DNA of 64,000 nt from assembly GCF_043641665.1 (NCBI RefSeq), contig NC_092190.1, positions 16,155,548 to 16,219,547 of the forward strand, read 5' to 3'. Every line of letters starts with the position of its first letter. Within the stretch, counting starts at the first letter, position 1. Shown here piece by piece: positions 38,401-48,896 of the stretch. Below the pieces are notes generated by a model. It was not told the DNA's origin and searched no databases. It saw only the letters and a program-made list of their open reading frames with translations. The stretch comes from Enoplosus armatus (Eukaryota; Chordata; Actinopteri; Centrarchiformes; Enoplosidae). Position numbers and translations under genes: made by a program.

Positions 38401-41400
38401 CTCACACTCATTCATATCTGGACACATGCAGGTATTACAATATTAATGTATTAAAAGGGACCTTCACTGAATCCATAAACCTGAATTCTAATCTTAACCC
38501 TTAGCACTATAGGGAAAAAAATATTTTCAATTTTATTTTATATTTTTCTGGAGATTTCCTGCTTGGGTTCACTGAAACACAACATTTAAAGCATGCATGT
38601 TGTTGTTGACAGTACTGTCAGGAAGATGAGAGGAGAAGCTCACCCTGGTCACAGGTCTGTCCTGTCCACGCCTGCTGACAGTGGCAGGTGAATTGATGCC
38701 CTTCAGAGCTCACACACATCCCTCCGTTCATACAAGGGTTTGACACACAGGGGTTTCCTGGAGTGCAGAGTGGGGAGCAGACATTTTACCATGAAACGCA
38801 TCTACTACAAGGTAGCACCTTCTGCTGACCAGACTGAACAGATCTGTGGTCATTTGACTAAACTAACCTGCAACTGACTTTACTTTAGAAATTAAAAAAC
38901 ACAGCTGTTGTTTTTCTCTATGATTATGTCAAAGGTAGTTATTGGCTTGTTTAGGGCTATTGCCATCCTTTAACAAATCCACTGAAATCTGAACATTATC
39001 TGTGGTTCAGAAACTGGAACTGTCAGTAAATGGAAACTGAAAACCTGAACGGCTGAACTTAAATTTAATGCACTTGAGCTTAAACATTTTGCTCATCTTC
39101 AGGTACTATACCATACATTATGCTAGACATCAACTATAATCTGCCAAATTCTGTCATATGATCTGGAAGTGTGCGCTTTTTTGAAGTTTTTGGTCCTAGA
39201 AATCCATTACACTGTCAATTATTTTTTTGTGAATTCTCAATGATAACTTCATAATTTATAATAGTCTAATGAAACAATAGTCGCCACAGCTAGCTGAAGA
39301 AAAGAGAGCAACATGACACATTCTTGCTGTGAAAACTGCGGGATCACTGAAAGTGAAGGAAGAGAGTAAACCACTGACTTGGTGGTGGAGGTGGTGCCTT
39401 GGTGGGTGATGTTGTCACCACCAGCTCTGTAGTTCCTCTGTCTGTCTGCTTCCCGGTGGTCTGCAGAGCCTCTGTGCTCTTTGTTGGGGTGCTGTGGGTG
39501 TGGGTGGTGGTGATGCGCTGGCTATGATCCGTGACAATTCCCAGAGTGCCCGTGCTTGTTTCTACCCGCAGGGTGGTGGCATTGGTGGGGTTAGCCATCC
39601 CAGTTGGGGGCCCCTGGGTCTGGCTGGTTGACACACGGTGAGTTAGGGGTGCTGCACTGGTTTGCAGGACCAGGGTGGAGGCTGTGGTGAAGGGTGCAGT
39701 GTACGGTATGGTGGCATCAGTAGGTGACGGTGGATTAGAGCTGCTAGTGGTGCTACTGAACCTGGAGGATGAGGTTGCAGGTAGAGGCGGGATGGTGGTG
39801 GTGGAGGTGGTGGTGGTGGTCGACTCAGTGGCTTTGAAAGTGTCTTCTTCTGTTAACTGTGATCTGTTACAGAGAAAATAAATCAATCAAGTCTCTTACA
39901 AACTCCTGACACATAACAACTTTATTGATCACTCAACATAGTGAAGGCAGGGGGCGCTAGAGCCACTGATGCAAGCTTGTCAAAGTCCCAGAAACTTCTT
40001 GCATTCCTTTAAAGCTTTATGGAGAATTTCTAGGTCAAAATAATATTTTCTGATAAACAATATTTCTAAATAATAATAACATACTATATAAAAATATTGA
40101 TACATCCTGCTCGGTGCTTCTGTACTTGTGCAACAACCAAATATATTTCCTTGAACAAGTATCTTGTTTATTATTATTTAATCATTAATTAAGCACAAAG
40201 TTTAATAATAAAACGCACCTTTCCGTAACAGTGACAGGTGTGGTGGTGAAGAAGACCTCAGTGACCAGCACTGGGGTGTCTGTCAGAGAGTCGTCCAGGT
40301 CAGATGTACTACTGCTGACTGTAGGGGGTCCTGTGGTCAGACCCAGGCTCACGATTTCCTCCCTGGTCTGGGATGAACCACCCTCAGTGCCCTCCTGGTT
40401 CTGAGTGCTGGAGCTGTGGGCTCCAGTGGAGGACTCAGTGGAGGTTCCAACACTAGAGCCCGACCCCTGGTCTGTCCCTGAGATGTTTGTATGACCTTCT
40501 GCGGGTGAGGTGACGGGAGGCGTGGAGGAAACAGACACTTCAGATTGGTCGGTGCTGGGCTCTGTCACTCTGAGGGGCGGTGTCGAGTCGGAGGTCTCCT
40601 CTGATGTTGAGGTGTGTTGATGCTGAGTGGCATTAGGTTGTCTGACCAAATCTTGGGTTCCCCTGGGAACCCCTGGGCTCCCAGTTTCTGAAAATGACCC
40701 CTTGAAGGAGTGGGTCATGTGCTGGTCTGTTGTGTCTCTGCTGTCAGTCCTGGTGGACGGGGCACTGTGGGTGTAGTCCTCAGTCTCTGTAGCACTAGCA
40801 GAAATACCCCAGGTAGAGGGGGGCTGATGGGAGTTGGAGTCCTCTGTAAAGGCAGTGGAGGTGCTGTTGCTGGAGGAGGAGGTGACAGACAGCAGGGTCC
40901 TCTCCCCAGCTCGGCTGATGGTGGTGGAAGAGTAGGTGCTGTCGGTGTGGACGGCTGTGTGGGACATCGAGGCGGAGGCATCTCCTTGTCGGAGGGTGGT
41001 GTCTGGGCTGTCCTGGGGCAGTCTGGCCTCCTCTGTCAGCATCCAGGAACTGGCCTCCCAGGACACAGCAGGGGAGGCGCCTGGCACCTGGTCTGTGTTA
41101 GTAAAATCCTTCCAGTCCCTGCTGCTGCTGGCGTCAGTGGTGGCTACAACAAGGGTGGAGGTGAGTGGCTCAGTAGACAGACTCATGGCCTCTAGTGACC
41201 TGCTGCTAGAATCTGTGAAGGTGTGTGTCTGCTCAGTGTCTGTGAAAAAAAGAGAAGAAGGAAATAATATGATCAAGTTTGTCCGATTACATAGCAAAAG
41301 TCAAACACATACATGTCTGTATCTTAATGAAGCTCACTTCCAGCTGTGGCCACCAGAGGTTGCTCACCACGCGGAGTCTGGCTGTACAGGCAGCAGAAAG

Positions 41401-44400
41401 GGAAAAGATGCTGTCAGGAGTGCTGTTGCTCTCTGCAGCGGCAATGATTTTGGGTGGAGAACAATTGGCAGCCGGGCTCGTCTACTCTAACAAAGGCTTG
41501 AGGTCCTAAATATGGCGGTGGCTGTCTCCGTTGGGAATCAGCCATTTCCTTCCTAAAGCTGAGCGAGCACAAGGCACTGGCAGCAAACTGCCACCATGGA
41601 TCTGGGTGTGTTTTCATTTTTTTTTTTTTGCCAGGCTGAAAATTGTTGTCAAGTCATAAAAACAACCCAAACATTATCAGAAGTGTCAAAAAATAATGTT
41701 GCTGTAGAGGAAAAGTTAGGGGTTGCTGTTTTAGGTATACATATATCTATTTTTAGCAGTTTGCCTTTGAGAGATGACAGCAGAGATAGACAAGAACCAT
41801 GCATAGAGAGAAAGGGAGATGACAAACAAACAAACGTTGGCAGCTGGAATCAACCGAGAAGCTGCAATTACGTGGTGTGTGTTTTAGACAAGTAGAAACA
41901 CCCCAGAAACTGTTTTTAAACCTCTGCCCAATGCCCACTGTCAAGTGTAAATAAAGGTGTATGGTCAGTATCAACTCATTATTGCACTTAAAAGCTGCAC
42001 ACACTGATTTTTTAGGCCACTTTGCAGTGGAGCAAGCTGTAAACACCACAATGACATGGCAAACATGTTAGCATACAGTTTCTTATTTACTCATCCAGGA
42101 GAGAAAGAGCAACATTAGCATTTATTTGGAGTTGTGTTTCTGGCCACCTGACTAATATAAGTCCAGGACTTACTCTCCTTTTATCTCCGTGCTCCATTAT
42201 GTTCACTAGCCAGCCGCTAATTTTGTCGTTTGATGCTGGCCAGGCTGAGTACACTAGGTAAATCAGGGATTTTTTTTTAAATTGAAAACAGCTTAAAGTT
42301 GCGTGCCGTAAAACCAAAACAATGAGCTGCAAGACCGTAAAATGCACCATAGAGCTGAGGGGAACTGCACAGTTGGGTGGTAATTCTATGTGGACGCTTG
42401 TCACATTACACATAGTTATATGCTCCATTGTTTACATAGAAATATGAATGAGTGCAGCTTTAAATGACATAACTAGTGAGCATCAAATGGGCTGAATATA
42501 TGTCAGCTGGGCAATGACTGTGTGTGTGAGAGGGTTAGTCTTTCTGTGACCTAGAGGTTTCTTCTCTGCCTATCACTGATGCTGTCTGACGGCTTGTCAT
42601 CTGGCCGGTCTCCAGAAGCCCGGGACTGGAACAACAGCACTCAGAGGATGAGTGTCGGTGCTGGGCAGCATCCTGAAAGGCAACACACAGCGACCAGCAG
42701 CCACTGTCCAAAACCAACAGAGGGGTTAGGGTTCAACTGCAGAACAGCCCGTCCACTGGGAGTCTGTGAGGAGAACTGGGCCACCGGACTATTTTTCTCT
42801 CTCACTTCCTCTGCATGTGTCTCTCTCATTATTTCATTTTCTCTCTCTGGATCCAGTCCGGGCAACAAAACTCAGACTGGAACGTGGTGTTGGCAACAAG
42901 TGGCGGACACTCCCAGATCCTCTGCTGTTTATCTCTCAGCTCTCAACTGTTAACATTGTCAGTGTCGTCTTTTCACATCTGCTACACTTAAGAAACTCTA
43001 TGGCTCGCATTTTAATTTAGGCAAGTGCAGCATGTTTAGCATATTAATGAGCATGAACAATGGTATGAGGTAGCAGTGTTGTGAATATAATGGCTGATAT
43101 TTTATTGCCAAAAGACCAAATAGGTAATTTGTTGGTGTAGACTTTTGCTACACTGAGTGACCAAATGTTGAGCTGTGTTTGAGATTCACAGCTCAGTTTG
43201 TGGGTTTGTCACCAGATGACTGTGACCTGAAGACCTGCTCAGGGACAGGAAAGGTGAATCTGAGTGAATACAGGGTAAGGAAAGTGAATCATTTCCACTT
43301 TACCATTCTTCAGTGGCCACTACTCTTTGCCTTTGAGCCTTCACGTTGTTTCCGTGGAGGTGTACTGGGCAGCTCCCAGTCCGAATGAATCAAGCGTGAC
43401 TAAAACCAAGCAAAAATCTCACTGGAGAAAAATCTTCATGATGTCCAGATTAAGTCACCACTGACATCGCTGTTACACTAAGAAGTAAAGCTTGCAGATC
43501 TTTGCCAGTTTTGTGTATAAATACAGTGCACTGCAGGTTCACTCTGGGTTTAAACGCCAGTGATACAATGTTGTCTGGAATATCGATAAAATTAATAAAA
43601 CATAGCACCAGAGAGAGAGAGACACATGTAGTGCAGAGTTTCCCTTGTTTCCATGGAGACAAGTGGTAAAAACGTTTTCATTACAAAACTGCTACATCAA
43701 GTTAGTGACTTGAGGTTATAAAGAGGCAGTTGTGTAGATTTGAGCAGCAAAACTGTGAACTCTGTCTTTTAATAAAGGTCTGTAATAAAGGGCTAGTGCT
43801 CTCTGTTCATGAGGTAAAGGTCCCAGCCATTATTGGATGTATAACTCCTGATATTCAAAAATGTCTGAAAATGTTTCATTTGTACCCTCTGAACTTAAAT
43901 CTCTCTTTCTTCCCTCTGGCTGGGGTTTAGGTGGAGGAGTATTTTTCTTCCAGCACAGCAGCACTGTACCTAAACCCTCTATTTGAGGGATAAAATCCTT
44001 AACTACATCCCTGTTGGCTCTCAAAAAAAAAAAAGATACATTTAGCACTTAAAGCCCTTGATTCTTCTACTGTTTTCTCTTTAAATTGCTTTGAGCTGAT
44101 ACCACAGTGGTGTAGGAATGTGTCGAAACATTCTTTCCTGAATCTACCGGCCATATGGATAACTAGGCCTTCTGCCTCACATGACAAAGGTTTTCTTCCT
44201 ATAGTGTGACGATTGAGGTATTGTGCACAGGGAACTGGGCCTGAAATCCCATTCTCCAACTCAAAGCTCTGGAGCTGTGAAGTGAAGTGAAGTGAAAAGG
44301 TGTATGTGGTTCAGCTGCAGGCACTTTTGTACAAGCAACATAATCTATTAACTCAAAGCATCACAATCCCTCTCTAATATGCCTGCTTCTCTTCATGTGC

Positions 44401-45655
44401 ATAGTCTTGTTTATTATTTTCATGTAGCATTTCAATAAGGGAAACAAAAAAGCATGATGGTTTTTCCGTGGATTGAGCTCATCAGTGGACTCTACTGCAC
44501 CAAACGCTGCACATGTGATAAGATGTTCCAACTCCACACATTTTATCAACACCTGTTCTGAGCTGGTGAACAAATGTCAGGACATTTTTTTTTTGTGGTG
44601 GCAGCAACACCTCAGCTTCAATTGCTAACAGGAAACTAGCAAAGATGTCAGAAGAAGTGAGGATGCTCATCAGATCTGACATTTAGATCATGACAGGTGT
44701 GATACATTCATGAGGGAATCTCATCACACTGAGTGAATATGCCCGACCTGATAAACTGGTGAACCACATGTTAACTTTTAACTGCCAGTCTGTCTGACTT
44801 CGTTGGTTGGAAAGGTCTGTCAGTTTTACTGGTTCCAGCTTCTCAAATATATTTTCTGTTTTTCTCAGTCTTCTGTGATACCAAACTGGGTACTTTTGGG
44901 TTTTGAACTGTTGGTCAAACAAATAAAGCAGTTGGAATACAGCATCTTGGGCTTTGGGAACTTGTGATGGGAATTTCTCACTACTTCTGACCATTAATAG
45001 AGCAAGCGATGAATCAATCGATGAATTTATTATGAAAATAATTCGTTACAGCTCTATACTGAAACAAACCCGCCACAAATGCACTTGCTTCATGACACGT
45101 GTCTAGGACGCATATCAGACGAAGAGCTTTTTCATTCATAATTCAAGCAGTTAGTCCACAGCAGGAAACCTTCACTTTGGATATATAAGGTTGTAATTAA
45201 GAGATGATTAATGTTGAGATGATTGTTGGATTTCTATTGTATCGTCCAGCTACAGCTCATTTATAGACACTTATAGAGCCTGCACTTTGCTCATTTCATT
45301 ACGGGTAAACTCAGCAAACTGAACTAACTACTTAGTGTAAGTCACACTTGCCACTGCAGGCCTCAGTGACAGTGATCTTACCGAAGCTTCCAGCAGCAGC
45401 AGTGTGTGTCTCAGCAGCGCGTGTGAGCAGGATGTTCCTCTGTGATGGTGATAAACTCTCGCTGGAGTATGAAGTTGAAGTCGAATTGTTTTCCATGTTA
45501 CTGAGTTCATCTGTGGCGGTTGAGTAATAAAATCCTGCCGTTACGGGGTCCGTGTTGTTGTTACTGGGGGTCCCTGCCCCGAGTGGCCCCGGTAGACCCA
45601 GCAGGAGGACCGACAGAGACAAACCGAGGACGTGATTCAAAAACCACGTTTCCAT
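35288..45655 (-). CDS. heg1: Protein HEG homolog 1 (heart of glass), complete CDS in 14 exons
   Basis: Single-pass mucin-like receptor of endothelium and endocardium. Its cytoplasmic tail recruits KRIT1 (CCM1) of the cerebral cavernous malformation pathway; loss in zebrafish causes the heart of glass phenotype. Coding exons in transcription order: 45382-45655, 40219-41239, 39379-39863, 38644-38757, 38295-38417, 38039-38139, 37895-37950, 37359-37519, 36791-36925, 36441-36483, 36298-36335, 36081-36168, 35684-35861, 35288-35431. They total 2961 bases (986 residues), all in phase and GT-AG; I recall the zebrafish protein as similar in length and human HEG1 as about 1381, the difference being in the mucin stalk. 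Order of parts: signal peptide, Ser/Thr-rich stalk (about 30-590), EGF (594-631), calcium-binding EGF (632-672), a SEA-like spacer (673-778), Cys-rich modules (779-850), membrane span (about 852-878) and the cytoplasmic tail ending RRRDYF. Confidence 0.97.
35455..35545. repeat. Fragment of a dispersed teleost repeat
   Basis: TTTATAGCCCAATATCACAA followed by ATCACGATTTGCCTCAGAC resembles a widespread teleost interspersed repeat. It is short, in the intron between the last two heg1 exons. Confidence 0.35.
35684..35861 (-). CDS. heg1: heg1 coding exon 13: cytoplasmic tail, first part
   Basis: Encodes [20 protein letters not shown], then [17 protein letters not shown], nearly identical to mammalian HEG1. 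This is the most conserved part outside the terminal exon. Confidence 0.97.
36081..36168 (-). CDS. heg1: heg1 coding exon 12: transmembrane segment
   Basis: Encodes [20 protein letters not shown], then IALIVTCCK, a single membrane-spanning helix followed by a juxtamembrane Cys-Cys-basic stop-transfer. The donor AA|GTAAGG splits the lysine codon. Confidence 0.95.
36298..36335 (-). CDS. heg1: heg1 coding exon 11 (38 bases)
   Basis: Microexon encoding [12 protein letters not shown], just before the membrane span; the orthologue has CPFGLGGLNCGN. Confidence 0.93.
36441..36483 (-). CDS. heg1: heg1 coding exon 10 (43 bases)
   Basis: Encodes [14 protein letters not shown], equivalent to the CEDGYRLENETC stretch in the orthologue. 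One N-glycosylation sequon (NGT). Confidence 0.92.
36791..36925 (-). CDS. heg1: heg1 coding exon 9: Cys-rich EGF-like module
   Basis: Encodes [20 protein letters not shown], then [18 protein letters not shown], matching SLCxxxxxxCDxDTSxCTDxxGxAxCxCxxGY of human HEG1. Confidence 0.93.
   Translation of the reverse strand, partial: WKACVWPRRLSVIQSAPPAQTSVAQRPAGVFRDTTNTTLTTCPA
37359..37519 (-). CDS. heg1: heg1 coding exon 8: SEA-like spacer, second part
   Basis: Encodes [20 protein letters not shown] and ends HHQLTYH, with the pattern of beta strand plus Asn-Cys-Ser pairs seen in HEG1 orthologues. No canonical GSVVV self-cleavage motif is visible. Confidence 0.88.
37895..37950 (-). CDS. heg1: heg1 coding exon 7 (56 bases)
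   Basis: Encodes [18 protein letters not shown], matching the LNxxxSxLxxYxRSTV-type segment of HEG1. Found by homology and phase. Confidence 0.87.
38039..38139 (-). CDS. heg1: heg1 coding exon 6: SEA-like spacer, first part
   Basis: Encodes [20 protein letters not shown] and ends EIIQL. Aligns with the cysteine-free RTFVTEFKLxR segment after the cbEGF in human HEG1. The SEA-like nature is inference. Confidence 0.88.
38295..38417 (-). CDS. heg1: heg1 coding exon 5: calcium-binding EGF domain
   Basis: Begins [16 protein letters not shown], with the D-x-N-E calcium ligands, followed by [16 protein letters not shown], which contains the CxNTxGSFxCxC consensus for Asp/Asn hydroxylation. Phase 1-1. 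Confidence 0.95.
38644..38757 (-). CDS. heg1: heg1 coding exon 4: EGF-like domain 1
   Basis: Encodes [19 protein letters not shown], then [16 protein letters not shown]: six cysteines in EGF spacing. It is a phase 1-1 exon, as usual for EGF modules. Confidence 0.93.
39379..39863 (-). CDS. heg1: heg1 coding exon 3: mucin-like stalk, membrane-proximal part
   Basis: Starts [13 protein letters not shown], then Thr-rich runs ([15 protein letters not shown]), and ends at KAPPPPP. The donor AA|GTCAGT is weaker than consensus but gives the correct phase into the EGF exon. Confidence 0.85.
40219..41239 (-). CDS. heg1: heg1 coding exon 2: mucin-like stalk
   Basis: A 1021-base exon encoding about 340 residues dominated by Ser, Thr and Pro, with no cysteine apart from any at junctions, as expected for an O-glycosylated stalk. 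Entry (2 bases) and exit (2 bases) phases agree with neighbours. Antisense and alternate-frame open stretches here are by-products of composition. Confidence 0.9.
41240..45381 (-). other. heg1: heg1 intron 1
   Basis: Largest heg1 intron. No coding exon was found on either strand. About 41330-42460 looks like a dispersed repeat (separate entry). The remainder is unassigned. Confidence 0.6.
41330..42460. repeat. Probable dispersed teleost repeat cluster in heg1 intron 1
   Basis: Contains phrases recurrent in percomorph genomes, such as GGCCACCTGACTAATATAAG with GTCCAGGACTTACTCTCC, and ATGCACCATAGAGCTGAGGG. No terminal repeats or coding region could be defined, so the class and ends are uncertain. 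Confidence 0.35.
45382..45655 (-). CDS. heg1: heg1 coding exon 1: signal peptide
   Basis: ATG at 45653-45655 starts [20 protein letters not shown], a clean signal peptide, followed by an Asn/Ser/Thr-rich segment with several N-glycosylation sequons (NNTD, NNST). The frame stays open about 64 codons upstream but contains no in-frame ATG, so this start is the first available. The donor is G|GTAAGA. Confidence 0.93.
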
Positions 45656-45894
45656 GATTTTCAAGACCCCAAAACGGTCGCCGATAGTTTCCGTAAAGTC
45701 GAGTAGAGGCCGGGGAGTCTCCCGGGGACACCATGGGAGGAGCGCTCCAGCTATTAGTGAAGTTTCATAAGAATTAAATAAATCCTGGAACAGGTCCGGA
45801 GGAGGTCCGCTGCTCGGACGGCGGGTAACGGAAGATAACAGAACCAAGGCAGCAGCCTGTTATCACAGCGGAGGAGCCCGGGCTCCTCCTCCTG

Positions 45895-45896
<2 letters not shown>

Positions 45897-45930
<34 letters not shown>
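45897..45930. repeat. Microsatellite (AC)17 upstream of heg1 exon 1
   Basis: Lies about 240 bases upstream of the heg1 ATG, near where the promoter must be. GC-rich sequence lies between it and the ATG. Confidence 0.95.
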
Positions 45931-45932
<2 letters not shown>

Positions 45933-46037
45933 TGGTGGTTTTCACTCTCTCCTGTTATTCAGCCCACTGGCTGCCTTTGCTGCCTTCAGGTGTTGTTGGA
46001 AGTCTAGCAGTTAAAAAGTTGAAATGTTCTTTCAACA

Positions 46038-46044
<7 letters not shown>

Positions 46045-46090
<46 letters not shown>
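46045..46090. repeat. Microsatellite (TA)23
   Basis: Perfect TA run adjoining the repeat that follows at 46100-46380. Confidence 0.95.
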
Positions 46091-46093
<3 letters not shown>

Positions 46094-46119
46094 GTAAAAT
46101 CAGGAATCATATGATTAAA

Positions 46120-46385
46120 CAATTCCAATGAGAATCTGGAATTTTTGTTATGAGATTGTCATACTTTTGACCTACCATGTAGTACCATAATAAAAACATA
46201 CAAAGTTACAATAATGACATACTAACTATTCATTATGACATATGTCCTATTATTGAAAGCCATAACTTTAATTATTTGAGCCATTACTATGAGATGTAAG
46301 CGTTTTGATTTTTATCATTCATAATTTTATTTGTTTTCTTGGTGGGAATGGGCGTCTCAACAAGGTGAGCGTGGCAGCTGCAAAA
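46120..46385. repeat. Dispersed teleost repeat with TCATAATT motif and GGGAATGGGCGTCT end
   Basis: TTTTTATCATTCATAATTTT followed by TTTCTTGGTGGGAATGGGCG resembles a common teleost repeat in which cATAATTATGAGA blocks precede a GGCGGAAATGGGCTTCC end. Related in motif to the array at 28.4-28.9 kb. Confidence 0.4.
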
Positions 46386-47148
46386 AGCTTTTGGATGCTG
46401 ATACTCCTTGACACAAAAAAAATGGGCTAGTAATTTTATAATACATTTTTAGGATACAGGCTATTATGTAAATAGATTGGAGACACAAGCAATAGCAAAC
46501 TCTGGTGTATTGCACAATCTCAAGAGATTAGTCTAAATAAAACAGTTAGGCGCAGTCATCTTCCCCTCTGGTTACAGACCACTGAAACTCCAGTGTTTGA
46601 ATCCAGGTGGCAGGGAGTCATTAAAACTATTATTATTTAGGCTACAACAATCAATTAATGCAGAGAAAAAATAAATCTGTTTCAGATCAACATCTGTAAC
46701 ACATTCCCCTGCAAAGCATCCCAGATGTCTGTTAGTGAATCCAGTTGTTAAAAGTTCATCTTTTTAGCTAGAGACAGACTGTTTCTAGGCTGTGTTCTGT
46801 CTGCAATCAGAAAAAAATCTGAAGAAATGAGGTGTGCCAAGCTAAGATTTATGGGTGACATGACAGACACATTATTTACTGGATGACAAAATAACTTGCA
46901 GAAAACAAGAGAAAACCCTAATATAGCACACGTTTATTAAAAGACAAATCTTTACAGAAAAGCAAAGATCAGTGATGGCTGACATCTGATTCTGCAATTT
47001 GTTTTGGCTTTCAAGGGAAAAAGTATTACAGATAAATTGTGTAAATCTATCGTCCTTTTGACTGCTCTCAGTGACTAGAAAGAGTAACAACAGAGACACA
47101 ACGCCCACACCTCAGTCCTTCAATATGGCTGTTACACATAATGGACAA

Positions 47149-47180
47149 TATCCATATCCATCCATCCATCCATCCATCCA
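47149..47180. repeat. Tetranucleotide repeat (ATCC)n
   Basis: About eight perfect ATCC units. Confidence 0.9.
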
Positions 47181-48727
47181 ATAGGGAGTAAGGTAGTTAA
47201 TGCAGAAGCCCAAAAGAGATCGCTGGTGAAAGTGTTTTATCAGCTGTTGACTTGAGAACACCAGTTTCCTGTAACATTCCTGTAATGTTCAGACCTGCTG
47301 TTGCTTTTATCTCTATCCTACATGACAAAAAGCACAAACATATGTGTCAACAAATACATGTTGTTCACTGCTGAGATCTCCAGATCATTTTCTCAGTACT
47401 GATTGAGTCATCCAGAGAGCAGTTGGTGATGAGGAACCAATCTATTTACAGGTTTGTCTTTACAGATTTATCTGTTGGCAGGTTGCAGCTCTGTCAACAA
47501 AATGTTGAGAGGAAGTGGTTTTCACAGCTTTGCTGTTGAGGTGCGTGAACTGTGACTCTTTTAAACTCTGTGATGCAAACAATTCACTCAAATAACATGA
47601 CCTTATGTGTCCATGTGTCAAACACTGCCTTCAAATCACCTGATTCCTTCTTGTGTAAGTGAGAGCTATTATCTCTTCCTCATACTTGAATGTCTCAGTC
47701 ACAAATGATTTTTTTAACAAGTGCTGGATCCATGCGACAACAGGATGCTGGCTGTGATTTTTCCAGCAGGAGAGTGGTTCACATTCATGTAGAAAACACA
47801 TTTCATCAAATTTGAAGAATGCATCTTTGGCACTGTGTTCCAGCATTTAAACATTCACAGATCGAGCTGAATAATTAAATACTAATAATATTTTATTTTA
47901 AAACAACAAAACATCTACACTATCAGTCTGTCTTGGAGGGAACGTGGGATTTCTGCATTAGAAGATTCTGTCCACTGATATTATTTTTCTTTACACCTGT
48001 TGGAGCTTACAGCTTATTGACAGCTCCTGATCTTGGTTTTATGTTTTCCTGTAAAACATTATTTTAAAAAGTGACATGTACATTTTCAAGTCTTATTTTC
48101 ACTGCATTTGGATTTTTGAATCAGATGCCAGTAATGAAAATGACAATTTTGTCATTCTTTGTTATTTATAAATTATTGTAGGTCTGCAAGAACACCTAGG
48201 CCACCTCTGACATGTGAGTGACAGCTAGAAACATCAAACTAATAACCTGGGGAAACATTTTCAAGTAACAATGAACTGTTTATATGCAGAAGTGAAGTAA
48301 CATATTTTAATTAAACCTTTGGGTCACAGTTACACAGGATATTTAGGCCTCATGAGCACCCTGGTGGCCGGACTTCTTGGAAGTGACCCGGCACGCAGTA
48401 TAGTAATCTGACAACAAAAACTTCAGTCAAAGCTAAAGTGATCAAGTATATTAAGAAAAAATAAACTATATTTACTTTTAATTCAGTTTACATTTATGGA
48501 AGAAAAACTCTACCAACTCCAGCTACCTCCATATATCTCTCATTCTCTCACACAAACAGACTCTTTGTAAAACTACCACAGGAGAATGATCTGAGCCACT
48601 CAGTGTCTCCGTCATATACAACAGGTGTGCAGAATGTGGCCTGCGAGGCAACAAGAGACACAATTTGAGGAAAATGTGGCTTCAGGCTGACAGCTATGAC
48701 ATGCAACAGAGGCAGTGTTTAGGTCAG

Positions 48728-48896
48728 TCAGTGGAGTGCTGGTTGCACCATGTTGTCGGCCCTGATGAATGAGGATTGGTGATAGCGGTGACGAGAGGCA
48801 AAGTCAGCATTTTCCTCAGTCAGCTGCTTGGTTTTCAGCCCGACACCCGACAGAGAGGGTGTGACTACGATCTCATCCCGAGGAGACTCTTTCCCC
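48728..48896 (-). CDS. slc12a8: slc12a8 last coding exon with stop
   Basis: Encodes [20 protein letters not shown] and the conserved [19 protein letters not shown] (human QLTQENADFATRDRYHHSS), ending QPALH and TGA at 48728-48730. Confidence 0.95.

Larger units (their letters stand above)
45931..48727. other. heg1 promoter side and slc12a8 3' UTR/intergenic region
   Basis: No exon seen. It holds a TA microsatellite (46045-46090), a repeat ending near 46380 and an ATCC repeat (47149-47180). AATAAA on the - strand at 47892-47897 is one candidate end for slc12a8 transcripts. Confidence 0.5.

Noticed and set aside
40710..41490. Long + strand open frames antisense to heg1
   Set aside because: They are mirror frames of the Ser/Thr-rich mucin exon; the - strand exon has correct splice phases and continues a known protein.
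45656..45847. N-terminal extension of heg1
   Set aside because: The frame is open but has no ATG upstream of METWFLNH, and the extension would bury the signal peptide.
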